Shown one piece after another: positions 1 through 7,986 of a DNA stretch of 64,000 nt (the first letter of the stretch is position 1; every line of letters starts with the position of its first letter). A program made the translations under genes and the position numbers. This DNA comes from Streptomyces sp. NBC_00775 (GTDB lineage: Bacteria; Actinomycetota; Actinomycetes; Streptomycetales; Streptomycetaceae), in assembly GCF_036347135.1 (NCBI RefSeq), contig NZ_CP108938.1, positions 124,001 through 188,000 of the forward strand. Reading direction: 5' to 3'. The notes under the pieces were generated by a model that ran no database searches, was not told where the DNA came from, and saw only the letters and a program-made list of their open reading frames with translations.

Positions 1-579
1 GAACGACACTGGCTGACCGCACAGGTTCAGAGGAAGGATCTGGTCGCAGGTAGCCCGGCCGTCGAACCACAGTGAGCCCCGGTGCGGACCGGTGACAACG
101 AGCAGGGTCGAGAAGCCACAGCCGTTGTCCTGGATGAATACAGCGCCGGACGTCTTGCGCTCCTGGAACACCCCGTACTCGGCGTCCCACTGCTCCCATG
201 CCGCTTGGTAGGCGTTGTGGTCCGGGAAGTCCTGCGTCAGCGGCTCGCGCGCGTCCAGCTCATCCTCGTAAGCACGGTAGGAGTCGGGATGCGGGAAGTC
301 AGTAGTGAGCAAGTCGTAGTTGGTGCTTGAGTCTCCATGCCAGCCCCAGCCTGCCGCGGAGCGGCATAGCCGGTTCACCGCGCCGCCGGCGCTCTGCCGG
401 AGCAAGTACTCTCGGTACTGGTCCGGGAACGCGATGCCCAGCTCTGCCTCCGCTTCGCAGATCTCCGCTTCGGACAGCGGCGGCGGGGAGGCGACCTGAA
501 TTGCGGGCGGACTGCTGAGCTCGTCAAAGCGCCGCCCTCGAGCGATGCGATGGTCTTCCGCTATCCAATCGGTCGTCAT
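1..579 (-). CDS. SMI1/KNR4 (SUKH) family protein, 3' end outside window
   Basis: The frame opens at an ATG at 579 and stays open for 193 codons to the window edge, so the C-terminus is not seen. It reads as a SUKH-fold protein: residues 35-60 carry the typical entry helix (PLSEAEICEAEAELG) followed by FPDQYREYLLRQSAGG, and a later GSLWFDG strand fits the family. SUKH proteins are often immunity proteins against polymorphic toxins, but none of the neighbours is a recognisable toxin. The start overlaps a broken conjugation gene on the other strand, suggesting the two sides were joined by recombination. Family assignment is firm; function is inferred. Confidence 0.75.
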   Translation of the reverse strand, partial: MTTDWIAEDHRIARGRRFDELSSPPAIQVASPPPLSEAEICEAEAELGIAFPDQYREYLLRQSAGGAVNRLCRSAAGWGWHGDSSTNYDLLTTDFPHPDSYRAYEDELDAREPLTQDFPDHNAYQAAWEQWDAEYGVFQERKTSGAVFIQDNGCGFSTLLVVTGPHRGSLWFDGRATCDQILPLNLCGQPVSF

Positions 580-612
580 GCAGGTGAGGGTAGACGCGAG
601 CGATCTGTCGGG

Positions 613-1348
613 ATGATGCTCGGCGCGCTCGCCGCCAGCGGCGGCGCCTACGGGTACGCCCGGGGCAGCACCGCGCTCACCGCCCGTCTCGTCCGCGGGA
701 CCGGCCGGATGATCGGCGGCACCGCCAAGTTGGCGGCCGACACTACGAAGGCGGCCGCGAAGGGCAGCTTGAAGCTGGGAAAGTTCGGCCTCAAGTCAAC
801 GCTTGGCCTGCCCGTGTACGGGCCGCGCGCGGCCCGCCGCACGACTGCCGCTGTCGCCGCTGTACCCGGGCGGGTCACCGGCGGCGTGGAAGGTCTGCAG
901 CAGCGGATCGACCTGTCAGCAATACGCCCCACCCGTCCAGGACTTCACCGGCGAGTACGTCCACAACCTGCGCTCCGTCGGCCGGATGATCACAGGCCGC
1001 CGCCCGCTCGGCCCGTACACGCCTCCCCGGAGCCCCGCACCCACCCCCCCCCCCGTTGGCAGACGCCCTGCCCCCGGACGCCGGCCTGTTCCCACTGCCG
1101 CGCGCCCCGTACGTCCCACGCCTGTGGTGGCGCCCGCCGCTCCGCCACGGCGTCCGGTGCCGCCCCGTGTGCCCCAGCCCCCGGCCAGCCAGGCACAGTC
1201 CGCACTGCAGATGCGACTGCACCGCATCCGCAACCGCCAGGCCACCCCGCCGGCCACTCCCCCGGCCAGTGCCGCTCCGGCTACACGTCGGGCACCCGCC
1301 CGTGCAGCGCGGCCCGCTCCCCGTCGCCGCGGCGGTGGCCGGCCGTGA
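613..1348 (+). pseudogene. Broken membrane/linker protein of a conjugative element
   Basis: Two plus-strand frames carry one ancestral protein. From 613 to about 910 one frame reads a Gly/Ala/Lys-rich segment with repeated GTAKLAADTTKAAAKG-type helices. From about 915 to the stop at 1346-1348 the adjacent frame continues with QQYAPPVQDFTGEYVHNLRSV and a long Pro/Arg-rich tail. The switch implies a frameshift near 910-925. No convincing 5' end is visible; the segment runs into the divergent SMI1/KNR4 gene. Such proteins sit upstream of lytic transglycosylase genes in Streptomyces conjugative elements. The TGA stop overlaps the GTG start of the next gene by one to two bases, so the two were once an operon. 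Confidence 0.5.
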
Positions 1349-2382
1349 CGGGTACGAAGAAGGTGTTGCTCGCCTCCGCTGCTGTGCTCACGCCGATCGG
1401 GTTCGTCCTCGGAATCTGCATCCTGTTCGTCGCCGCCGTAGCGGGAGGCGCGGCCGAGCACGAGGACGAGACCGGCAACAGCACCGCCCTGACCGCGCAG
1501 GGGGTGCCCGCGAAGGTGGACGGCGTGGACGCGGTGATGCTCGCCGCGTACGGCAGCGCGGCCGAACGCATCACCACGCTGCGCCCCAAGTGCTCCGGGA
1601 TGCGCTGGTCGGTGATCGCCGGGATCGGCAAGGTCGAAAGCAACCACGCCGGCGGCCGGACGATCGCAGCGAGCGGCGACATCACGCCGCGGATCCTCGG
1701 CCCCCGCCTCGACGGCAGCGGAGTTGGCGGCAACACCGACAACGGCCGCTGGGACGGCGACACCGCGTACGACCGGGCGGTCGGCCCGATACAGTTCATC
1801 CCCTCCACCTGGGAAGGCCCATCCGGCGCAGACGGCAACGGCGACGGCACCAAGGACCCCAACAACGCGTTCGACGCAGCGCTTGGCACCGCCCTGTACC
1901 TGTGCGGCACCGGCAAGAGCGACCTGAGCGACGACGCGCAGCTGCGCAAGGCGATCCTGCGCTACAACCACGCCAGCTCATACGCGGACAAGGTCCTCGG
2001 CTTCATCCACCAGTACGACCAGCTCGCCCCCGCCGTCACAACCGGCGACACGTCCGTCGGCGGGAAGGCCGGCGCCGTCATCGCGGCCGCGCTCGCCCAG
2101 CAGGGCACCCCGTACGTATGGGGCGGCGGCGACATCCACGGACCGACCAACGGCGGATACGACTGCAGCGGCCTGATGGTGTACGCCTTCTACAAGGGCG
2201 CCCACGTCACACTCCCGCGCACGTCACAGGCCATGCGCAGCGTGGGAATCAAGGTGGCCCGCGCCGATATGCAGCCCGGCGACCTGATCGTCTTCAACAA
2301 CGACGGCGCCTGGGGACACGTCGGCCTCTATATAGGGGACGGGAAGATGGTGAATGCCCCGCGGACCGGGAAGACGGTGTAG
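1345..2382 (+). CDS. Bifunctional lytic transglycosylase / NlpC-P60 endopeptidase
   Basis: 345 residues. The GTG at 1345 was chosen because it overlaps the stop of the upstream reading and gives an N-terminal membrane anchor (about residues 7-33). Residues 85-225 form a SLT-like domain with catalytic Glu98 in GKVESNHAGG and the GPIQFIPSTW motif at 148-157. Residues 240-345 are an NlpC/P60 peptidase with Cys274 (GYDCSGL) and His325 (WGHVGLYIGDG). Such enzymes open peptidoglycan for conjugative secretion channels (VirB1-like role). The TAG stop at 2380-2382 looks premature: the same frame goes on with TVVVTSGYWTKYDWS, which resembles the normal family C-terminus. Confidence 0.8.
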   Translation: MTGTKKVLLASAAVLTPIGFVLGICILFVAAVAGGAAEHEDETGNSTALTAQGVPAKVDGVDAVMLAAYGSAAERITTLRPKCSGMRWSVIAGIGKVESNHAGGRTIAASGDITPRILGPRLDGSGVGGNTDNGRWDGDTAYDRAVGPIQFIPSTWEGPSGADGNGDGTKDPNNAFDAALGTALYLCGTGKSDLSDDAQLRKAILRYNHASSYADKVLGFIHQYDQLAPAVTTGDTSVGGKAGAVIAAALAQQGTPYVWGGGDIHGPTNGGYDCSGLMVYAFYKGAHVTLPRTSQAMRSVGIKVARADMQPGDLIVFNNDGAWGHVGLYIGDGKMVNAPRTGKTV

Positions 2383-2570
2383 ACCGTGGTCGTCACCAGC
2401 GGCTACTGGACCAAGTACGACTGGTCAATTCACCGAGTTTTGCGAGGTGTAGGGACTCATTTGATCTGTCCACTTCTCATCAACGTGTCCGTCGCGGCAT
2501 CCGGTCGGACACGATCCCCGGCTTCCGGCCCGCCGACCGGCAGGTGCAAGGCCTGCCCGGCGCGCGTTTG

Positions 2571-2605
2571 CGGGGCCCGTCCGCGCAGTGCGCGGACGGG
2601 CCCCG
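2571..2605 (-). terminator. Strong GC hairpin downstream of lipoprotein gene
   Basis: A perfect 16-bp inverted repeat (2571-2586 and 2590-2605) with a 3-base loop lies about 95 bases beyond the stop of the minus-strand lipoprotein gene. No U tract follows, as is usual for Streptomyces terminators. Apart from this hairpin and the readable tail of the transglycosylase gene, 2383-2698 holds nothing recognisable. Confidence 0.65.
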
Positions 2606-2698
2606 TGCGCGGTGTCGGCACCGTGAAGGTGGTGCCGCTCTCCCCGCCAGGCACGAAACCTGCCCCGGGACCAAAACCCAGCCACCGGGCCAAAATGT

Positions 2699-3775
2699 TC
2701 AGTTGATGTCGGATGTTGGTGTGGCGTCCACCTTGGTCAGCTGGGTGCCGATGGAGTAGACGGCAGGCTTGCCGTTGGCGGAGATGACGCCGAGCTCGGT
2801 CTGTGCGTAGTGGCGGACAACCTTGTACATCTGCGCGTCCGGGTTGTGCTTGACGAACGGCTTGTCCGATTCGCCGAGGTTGATATAGGAGTGCAGGTCC
2901 TTGGCGAGGAAGGTCTCATCGACGGCGCTGTCGGACAGCACAAGGGCGCCACCGTCAGCGGTCTTCGCGGCGAAGACGTCCCCGGCGTGGGGGGCGGTCT
3001 TTTTGAAGTCGACCCATGCGTGGCCGCCCAGGTTGTTTTCCCGCTCGGTGTACCAGGACCTGCCGGTGCGTCGGGCTGGGGTGTCGGCGAGCGGGGTGTT
3101 GCGGCCGCCTGTCACCCACAGATCGGTGACCAGTTCCGGCAGCTGCGCGGGCGCCGTCTTACCGATCTTGGTGTCGGGGGCGACGGCCTTCATCAGCCCG
3201 CCCTTGTCGAGGGCGATGTGCGGCACCTTGGCCACCTCAGTCCCTTCGAAGTCGCGGGCAACGACCATCCGCCAGCCGTCACCGGAGCGCTGGAAAACGA
3301 GGAACCTGACGTCCTTTGACCACAGCTTGCCCGGCTTGCCGTGGGTGAGGTGCGCGCCTTGGGTGCGCACCAGGAACCAGTCGGCCTTCGAGGAAGCGGG
3401 CGGGATGTAGAAGGTGCGGTTGACGTACACGAACGGAGCGAGATTGTCCGCGACGTCGCTCTTGTCGAGGGCGGGGATCTGCGTGAAGTACGCCTGGTCC
3501 ATCGCGAGGACAGCGCCGTCTTCCGCCCTCGCCATGAGTGAAACGGAACGCTTGGCGTTGGCCTGGTTGTTGGCCTTCTGGTAGGCGTCCACCGTCGTGT
3601 TCGCCTCGGCCTTGGTGAGCAACGGCCTCTCGGCCGTCGCAGCGCCCGAGCCCTCGGAGGCGGTGTCGGCGGTGGAACATCCGGTCAAGGAAGTTGCGAC
3701 TGAAAATACGGCCGCGGCGAACACGCCGATGCGCGTGGCACGGGTTATGTGAGCAGAGCGGGCCGAGTGGGCCAT
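2699..3775 (-). CDS. Secreted lipoprotein of unknown function
   Basis: 358 residues beginning at an ATG. The N-terminus has an Arg-containing n-region, a hydrophobic stretch (residues 17-30) and a lipobox LTGC with the acylated Cys at 33, so the protein should be anchored outside the membrane. The mature part is acidic and soluble, without transmembrane segments or an enzymatic motif I recognise; it has a WFLVRTQG strand and a central Trp-rich region typical of a conserved Streptomyces lipoprotein group. It is monocistronic, with its own terminator downstream. The export signal is clear; the function is unknown. Confidence 0.75.
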   Translation of the reverse strand: MAHSARSAHITRATRIGVFAAAVFSVATSLTGCSTADTASEGSGAATAERPLLTKAEANTTVDAYQKANNQANAKRSVSLMARAEDGAVLAMDQAYFTQIPALDKSDVADNLAPFVYVNRTFYIPPASSKADWFLVRTQGAHLTHGKPGKLWSKDVRFLVFQRSGDGWRMVVARDFEGTEVAKVPHIALDKGGLMKAVAPDTKIGKTAPAQLPELVTDLWVTGGRNTPLADTPARRTGRSWYTERENNLGGHAWVDFKKTAPHAGDVFAAKTADGGALVLSDSAVDETFLAKDLHSYINLGESDKPFVKHNPDAQMYKVVRHYAQTELGVISANGKPAVYSIGTQLTKVDATPTSDIN

Positions 3776-4024
3776 GGCAAGTATCCCCGTTTTCTCGAGT
3801 GGTTTCAGCGACCGCCCTGCGCAGCGCGCACGAGACGATCAACGCACCAGGGTATCGACACGCACCCAGGCGGCAACTCCCGCCCCATCCGGGACCGGAC
3901 CGTAGCGTTCCGGACGGGGGTGAAAAGAGGCCTTTGGTGTCCACCAGCCCTGGGCGTTTGACGTGCACCTCGCCTGACGATGCATCGATTCCGGGCTCGG
4001 TCCATGAACAGTGACCCGTGACCG

Positions 4025-4642
4025 TTGTGCGAACGCCTTCGCAAAGCACCGATCCACGGCCCGACCGGCATCTCGGCCGGCCCGGACGGGAACCTCTGGA
4101 TCGCCGAACAGTCCGACAGGATCGGGCGGTTCACCACGGCTGGAGTGCTGACGGAGTATCCGGTGCCCACAGCGGGCGCCACCCCCGTCTACATCACCGC
4201 CGGGCCGGACGGACACATGTGGTTCACCGAGATCTTCGGCGACCGGATCGGGCGAGTCGAGGTCGACGCGGGCACACCCAGCGCAGACCTGGCGGTCAGG
4301 CTGAGCGCCCCGGCCACCGCCCGGATCGGCAGCGAGTACACCTACACGATCACCGTGACCAACTCCGGGCCGTCCAGCGCCCGCGACCTGGTCGTCACGC
4401 TGGACCGGCCACTCGGCGTGCCAATCTCGAACGCCTCTCCCGGCACCGACCGGCAGGCTCCCACCCAAGTGAGATGGCGTGCCGCCGCGCTCGGTGCTGG
4501 TCAGCAGCGCGTCTTCCACGTGACCGTACGGGCCACCCGCCCACCCACCGTCATGGCTACGGCCCACGTCGCCTCCGCCACCCCCGATCCCCACCCGGCG
4601 AACAACACCGCCACGGCCAGTACCCGGGTCAACGTGCGCTGA
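4025..4642 (+). pseudogene. Remnant of streptogramin B lyase-like propeller with DUF11 tail
   Basis: The readable segment (about 4055-4642) starts inside a beta-propeller with two Vgb-type blades: ISAGPDGNLWIAEQ, then ITAGPDGHMWFTE about 40 residues later. It continues into a DUF11-like domain (YTITVTNSGPSSARDLVVT) and ends at a stop at 4640-4642. Virginiamycin B lyases have six or seven blades in about 300 residues, so most of the propeller and the signal peptide are missing. Only a weak TTG precedes the homologous part. I read it as a 5'-truncated relic of a secreted protein rather than an active resistance enzyme. Confidence 0.55.
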
Positions 4643-4931
4643 TCCCGCCCACCCGCCGCCCGACCGGACGGCCCTCGCCGGCAACGCATTCGGTTCCGCC
4701 CTCGCCGTGGTGGCCGCCATGCAGGCACCGCCCTCGCCCCCGCGCTGAGCCTCGGCCATATCCGCCGCGTGTCACCCCGCGAGGAACCACCGGCTCCCTC
4801 GCACCATCGTCCAGTTCCTCGTGCTACCGCGCACCGGCGGCTTACGGACGCCCCGCTGCGCGGCGGCAATGAGGCCAACTGGCACCCAGGGAAGAGAGCG
4901 GCGACTTGTTGGCGGGGGCGCCTGTCGCCCT
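4643..4931. other. No gene seen
   Basis: This G+C-rich stretch between the lyase remnant and the left end of the mini-element has only short overlapping frames without family features. No hairpin or promoter stands out. Confidence 0.4.
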
Positions 4932-5983
4932 GTCCCGTCTCAATTGATCTGGTTCCGAGTTGGACCCCTGACGTGCGGCGACCAGTTCAGTTGAGACATG
5001 CGGGTGCCGGGAATCTCAGCTGATGTGGTCCGGCTCCACGGTTTCGAATAGCCGCGTTCCGCCTCTGTACTGCGAGCGTGGAACGGTCGTGGGGCCCATG
5101 CCCCACAGAGGAGGGGTCGCTCAAATGGATGACCCCAAGGGCGGGAAGATGATGGCCTGATGCAGCACATCCTCAACGCACCCGGACGGCTGACGGACAG
5201 GGGGCGGCGCTTCCTCGCTACGCGGGCCCGCACCGTTCCTTTTCCCGCGCAGGACAACCCGGACGACACCGAGGTCATCGCCCGGCTCGCGCCGTTTCCC
5301 GAGGTGGACGCCACGATGACGCTCGCCAGGCTCCGGCAGGCCCAAGACCGCTACGGCGGGCTGGTCTATCCCACCTCGGCCTGGTCGTTCCAGGAGGAGA
5401 TTCGTTTCCAGCCGTGGCCGTACTACGCGGAGAGCGTGGACCACGGGCCGCTGGCGGAGTTCATCGACCACGAGGTGGCGCACCCCTACTCCGTGATGCT
5501 GCGGAGCGACGGCGCGGTGGTGTACCGCTTCGCGATAGACGTGGCCGTGTTCGCGGATGCCGACGCCTTGATCGAGGCGGACGCACTGTACTGGGAGTGC
5601 GAGAGCTGGATCCCAGTGGTGGAGCCGAAGGTAGGGCAGTCCGCTGCGGGGGTCAGGGAAGCGGCTTCACAGCTGTCCTTGATCCGAGAAGGTTCCGGGA
5701 ACACGGAGTGGTGGTGGGAGTCCGACGGGTTTCGAGTACACCTGTGGCGGACGTTCGCGGAACTGTTTCAGCAGGAGAGGCAGGCCAAGTGGGGGCTGTG
5801 GGCTAGGGACGAGGCAGGTCTGCGGGCAGCCCATCGGTTCCTCTCAGGAAACAATCTTCGGTGACTTCTGCCGGTCCCCCATGACAGTTCGTCTCAGACG
5901 ATCTTGCGGACCAGATCGTCTGAGACGACGAGCGAATCGGACCCGATCAACTGAGACAAGGACCAGATCGGCAGAGACGGGAC
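4932..5983. mobile_element. Cargo-only mini-element with repeated inverted ends
   Basis: The outer ends are inverted copies starting GTCCCGTCTC. Each end has several units of consensus GTCTCARYTGATCTGGTCC: left at 4937-4956 and 5013-5031 plus one in opposite orientation at 4980-4997; right at 5908-5926, 5939-5957 and 5960-5978, plus one opposed at 5891-5907. The design resembles the multiple transposase sites of Tn7-like and other Mu-superfamily transposons, and the unit resembles that of the transposon at 22409-27735. No transposase lies inside, only the gene at 5160-5864, and I found no target-site duplication. It is probably a non-autonomous element moved in trans. Confidence 0.6.
5160..5864 (+). 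CDS. Unknown protein, cargo of mini-element
   Basis: 234 residues from an ATG at 5160 with a purine-rich GGGAAG upstream. No family is recognised. The protein is acidic and rich in Trp and Tyr (PWPYYAESVDHG, DALYWECESW, TEWWWESDGF), with no signal peptide or membrane segment, so it is probably cytoplasmic. The spacing of aromatic and acidic strands is reminiscent of small immunity-type proteins but this is weak. It is the only gene between the repeated ends of the mini-element and points left to right. The inferred status as mobile cargo is better supported than any function. Confidence 0.6.
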   Translation: MQHILNAPGRLTDRGRRFLATRARTVPFPAQDNPDDTEVIARLAPFPEVDATMTLARLRQAQDRYGGLVYPTSAWSFQEEIRFQPWPYYAESVDHGPLAEFIDHEVAHPYSVMLRSDGAVVYRFAIDVAVFADADALIEADALYWECESWIPVVEPKVGQSAAGVREAASQLSLIREGSGNTEWWWESDGFRVHLWRTFAELFQQERQAKWGLWARDEAGLRAAHRFLSGNNLR

Positions 5984-6963
5984 GTGGTGATCGCGAGGCT
6001 TCCGCTGGTGGGCTGGGGTGCAGAGTGCCGGAAGACGGAGGGGTGTTGGGTCTTCCGGGCCGAGATCACGGGCTCGACCAGAGCCCAACGCTAGTCGGAA
6101 CCCTCTCCGTCCACTACCGCAACGACCAGCCCGTTCTGACCGCCCCCGGCGGCACCCTCATCCCCCGGCAGCTGACCGTCCAGGATGCCGACGGCCAGGC
6201 ACTCGCCACCCACACCGCCCAGCCTCCCGCGCTCCAGACCAAGGGCGGCCCTGTCCAGGAGCAGGTCATCTTCGCCCACAGCCCGCCCACCAGGACTGAC
6301 ACCCCGGGCAGCCTGGCGCGGGGCGGGCCGGCACCCAGGAGTGGTAGGTCAGTCGCCGCCGCCACACCCCCCGCCGCAGCCATGCCCCCCGCCGCAGGCC
6401 CAGCCCCCGCCGTCGCCGCTGCTGCCACCGCCCCTGCGGCGGCGTTGTGAGCGACGGCGGCGTAGGGCCCGTTGGCGGCGCTCCTCCTCCTCTTCCTGGC
6501 GTCTACGCCGCTCGCTCGCCGAAGGCGGAGGTGGGGGCGGAGGCGGAGACGTCGGGCGGGGGTTGCGGCGGGCCTGTTCGGCGCGGCGGCGGGCGGCCTC
6601 GGCAGCCCCCTGCGCCGGCACCCATCACAATGCGGCTCCGCGAACACGACACGCCACCAGCTAAGCCGCGATCCAACTACCTGGCCCTCCAATGCAGTTG
6701 ACGGAACCGCGAAGGCACGACTGCCAGCCGCGGTCGAATGACCCACGGCGAGGGCAGGCCTCGAAGCCGGACGTGAATCGAAGGCGAAGGCGTTGGTGCG
6801 CCGCAGCACCACACCGACACCCTGTGAGCTGTCTCACGCAGCACTGTCCGCTCGGACACACAAACTGCCTGGCGAGCGCCCCTCTTCCCCGTCCACCGGC
6901 CGCTTGTTGGCAGGATCCGTCAGTAATCTGTCATTGCAGCCAGTGCGGCGGTCGATACAGGCT
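5984..6963. other. Degenerate region, one unrecognised ORF piece and low-complexity DNA
   Basis: From about 6090 to 6330 the plus strand reads VGTLSVHYRNDQPVLTAPGG and further ordered sequence without a start or a known family, probably the tail of a lost gene. From 6349 to 6621 the minus strand has an Arg/Glu/Pro-rich frame ending in a Gly/Cys/His-rich tail; this may be compositional. Between 6622 and 6963 nothing is seen except the upstream region of the GlxA regulator. Confidence 0.35.
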
Positions 6964-7986
6964 GTGACCGTGAAGGAGCGACGTGTTGTTGTGGTGGTGT
7001 TCGCGGGCGCGATGGCCCTGGACATCACCGGACCGATTGAAGTGTTCGATACCGCGAACCGGCTCCTCGACCCCTCGGGCGCCCCTTATCGCATCGACTT
7101 CGTCTCCGCCGACGCACCACTGGTGCGCACGAGTTCAGGAGTGGTGGTGGAAGCCTCACCCCTGGAGGCGGGGCAGGGGCCGATCGACACGCTCCTCGTG
7201 CCCGGCGGCTGGAGTCTGCACAACGCGCTTCGGGACCGGGGGCTGATCTCCTGGATCGGCGGGGCGGCAGCCCGGTCGCGCAGAATCGCCTCCGTATGCG
7301 GCGGATCCTTTCTGGTGGCAGAGGCGGGCCTTCTCGACGGCAGACGCGCCACCACCCACTGGGCGTACAGCGAGGCGATGGCGTACCGCTATCCGGAGGT
7401 GACGGTGGAGGCCGAGCCGATCTTCGTGTGGGACGGCCCCTTCGTGACCTCCGCGGGCGTGTCGACGGGCATCGACATGGCGCTTGCTCTGGTGGAGGCC
7501 GATCACGGTGCGGCGCTCGCGCTGGAGACGGCACGGTTTCTGGTGCTGTTCCTCAAGCGGCACGGGGGACAGTCCCAGTTCAGCGCCGTCCTCGACGCCC
7601 AGTTGGCCGACCATCCGCCGATCCGGGCAGCACAGGAGTGGATTCTGGGCAACCTGGACCACCCGCTGCCTGTGGCCGAGATCGCGCGGCAGGCCAACAT
7701 GAGTCAGCGCAACTTTGCCCGGGTTTTCCGGCGCGAGGTGGGCACGACACCCGGCCAGTACGTCGAGCGGACGCGTATCGCCCGCGCACGCGAGCTGCTG
7801 GAAACCACCGATCTGGCGATCAGCCAGATAGCCGGCCGTTGCGGATTCGCCGCGACCGAGACGTTCTTCCGTTCCTTCGGACGAACCCTGGGACTCACTC
7901 CCAAGGAATACCGGCACCGCTTTCAGGTCATCTCGCCATCCGGCCTCATCGACCGGCACCACGAGGGAGAGAGGAGCCCCGCATGA
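6964..7986 (+). CDS. GlxA-family transcriptional regulator (DJ-1/PfpI + AraC HTH)
   Basis: The GTG at 6964 is preferred (340 residues) because the conserved part starts VKERRVVVVVFAGAM; an upstream in-frame extension lacks family features. Residues 5-180 are a DJ-1/PfpI-like amidotransferase fold with the nucleophile-elbow motif VCGGSFLVAEAG. Residues 225-320 are an AraC-type double helix-turn-helix (IARQANMSQRNFARVFRRE and ISQIAGRCGFAATETFFR). The gene overlaps the next start by four bases (ATGA), so it is the first gene of the 6.9-12.5 kb operon and probably controls it. The ligand is unknown; the DJ-1 domain in this family is normally a sensor, not an enzyme. Confidence 0.85.
   Translation: MTVKERRVVVVVFAGAMALDITGPIEVFDTANRLLDPSGAPYRIDFVSADAPLVRTSSGVVVEASPLEAGQGPIDTLLVPGGWSLHNALRDRGLISWIGGAAARSRRIASVCGGSFLVAEAGLLDGRRATTHWAYSEAMAYRYPEVTVEAEPIFVWDGPFVTSAGVSTGIDMALALVEADHGAALALETARFLVLFLKRHGGQSQFSAVLDAQLADHPPIRAAQEWILGNLDHPLPVAEIARQANMSQRNFARVFRREVGTTPGQYVERTRIARARELLETTDLAISQIAGRCGFAATETFFRSFGRTLGLTPKEYRHRFQVISPSGLIDRHHEGERSPA

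Noticed and set aside
6349..6621. 90-codon minus-strand frame with Cys/Gly-rich tail
   Set aside because: Composition is extreme (Arg/Glu/Pro then Gly/Cys) in all frames, with no start signal or recognisable domain; kept only as a region note.
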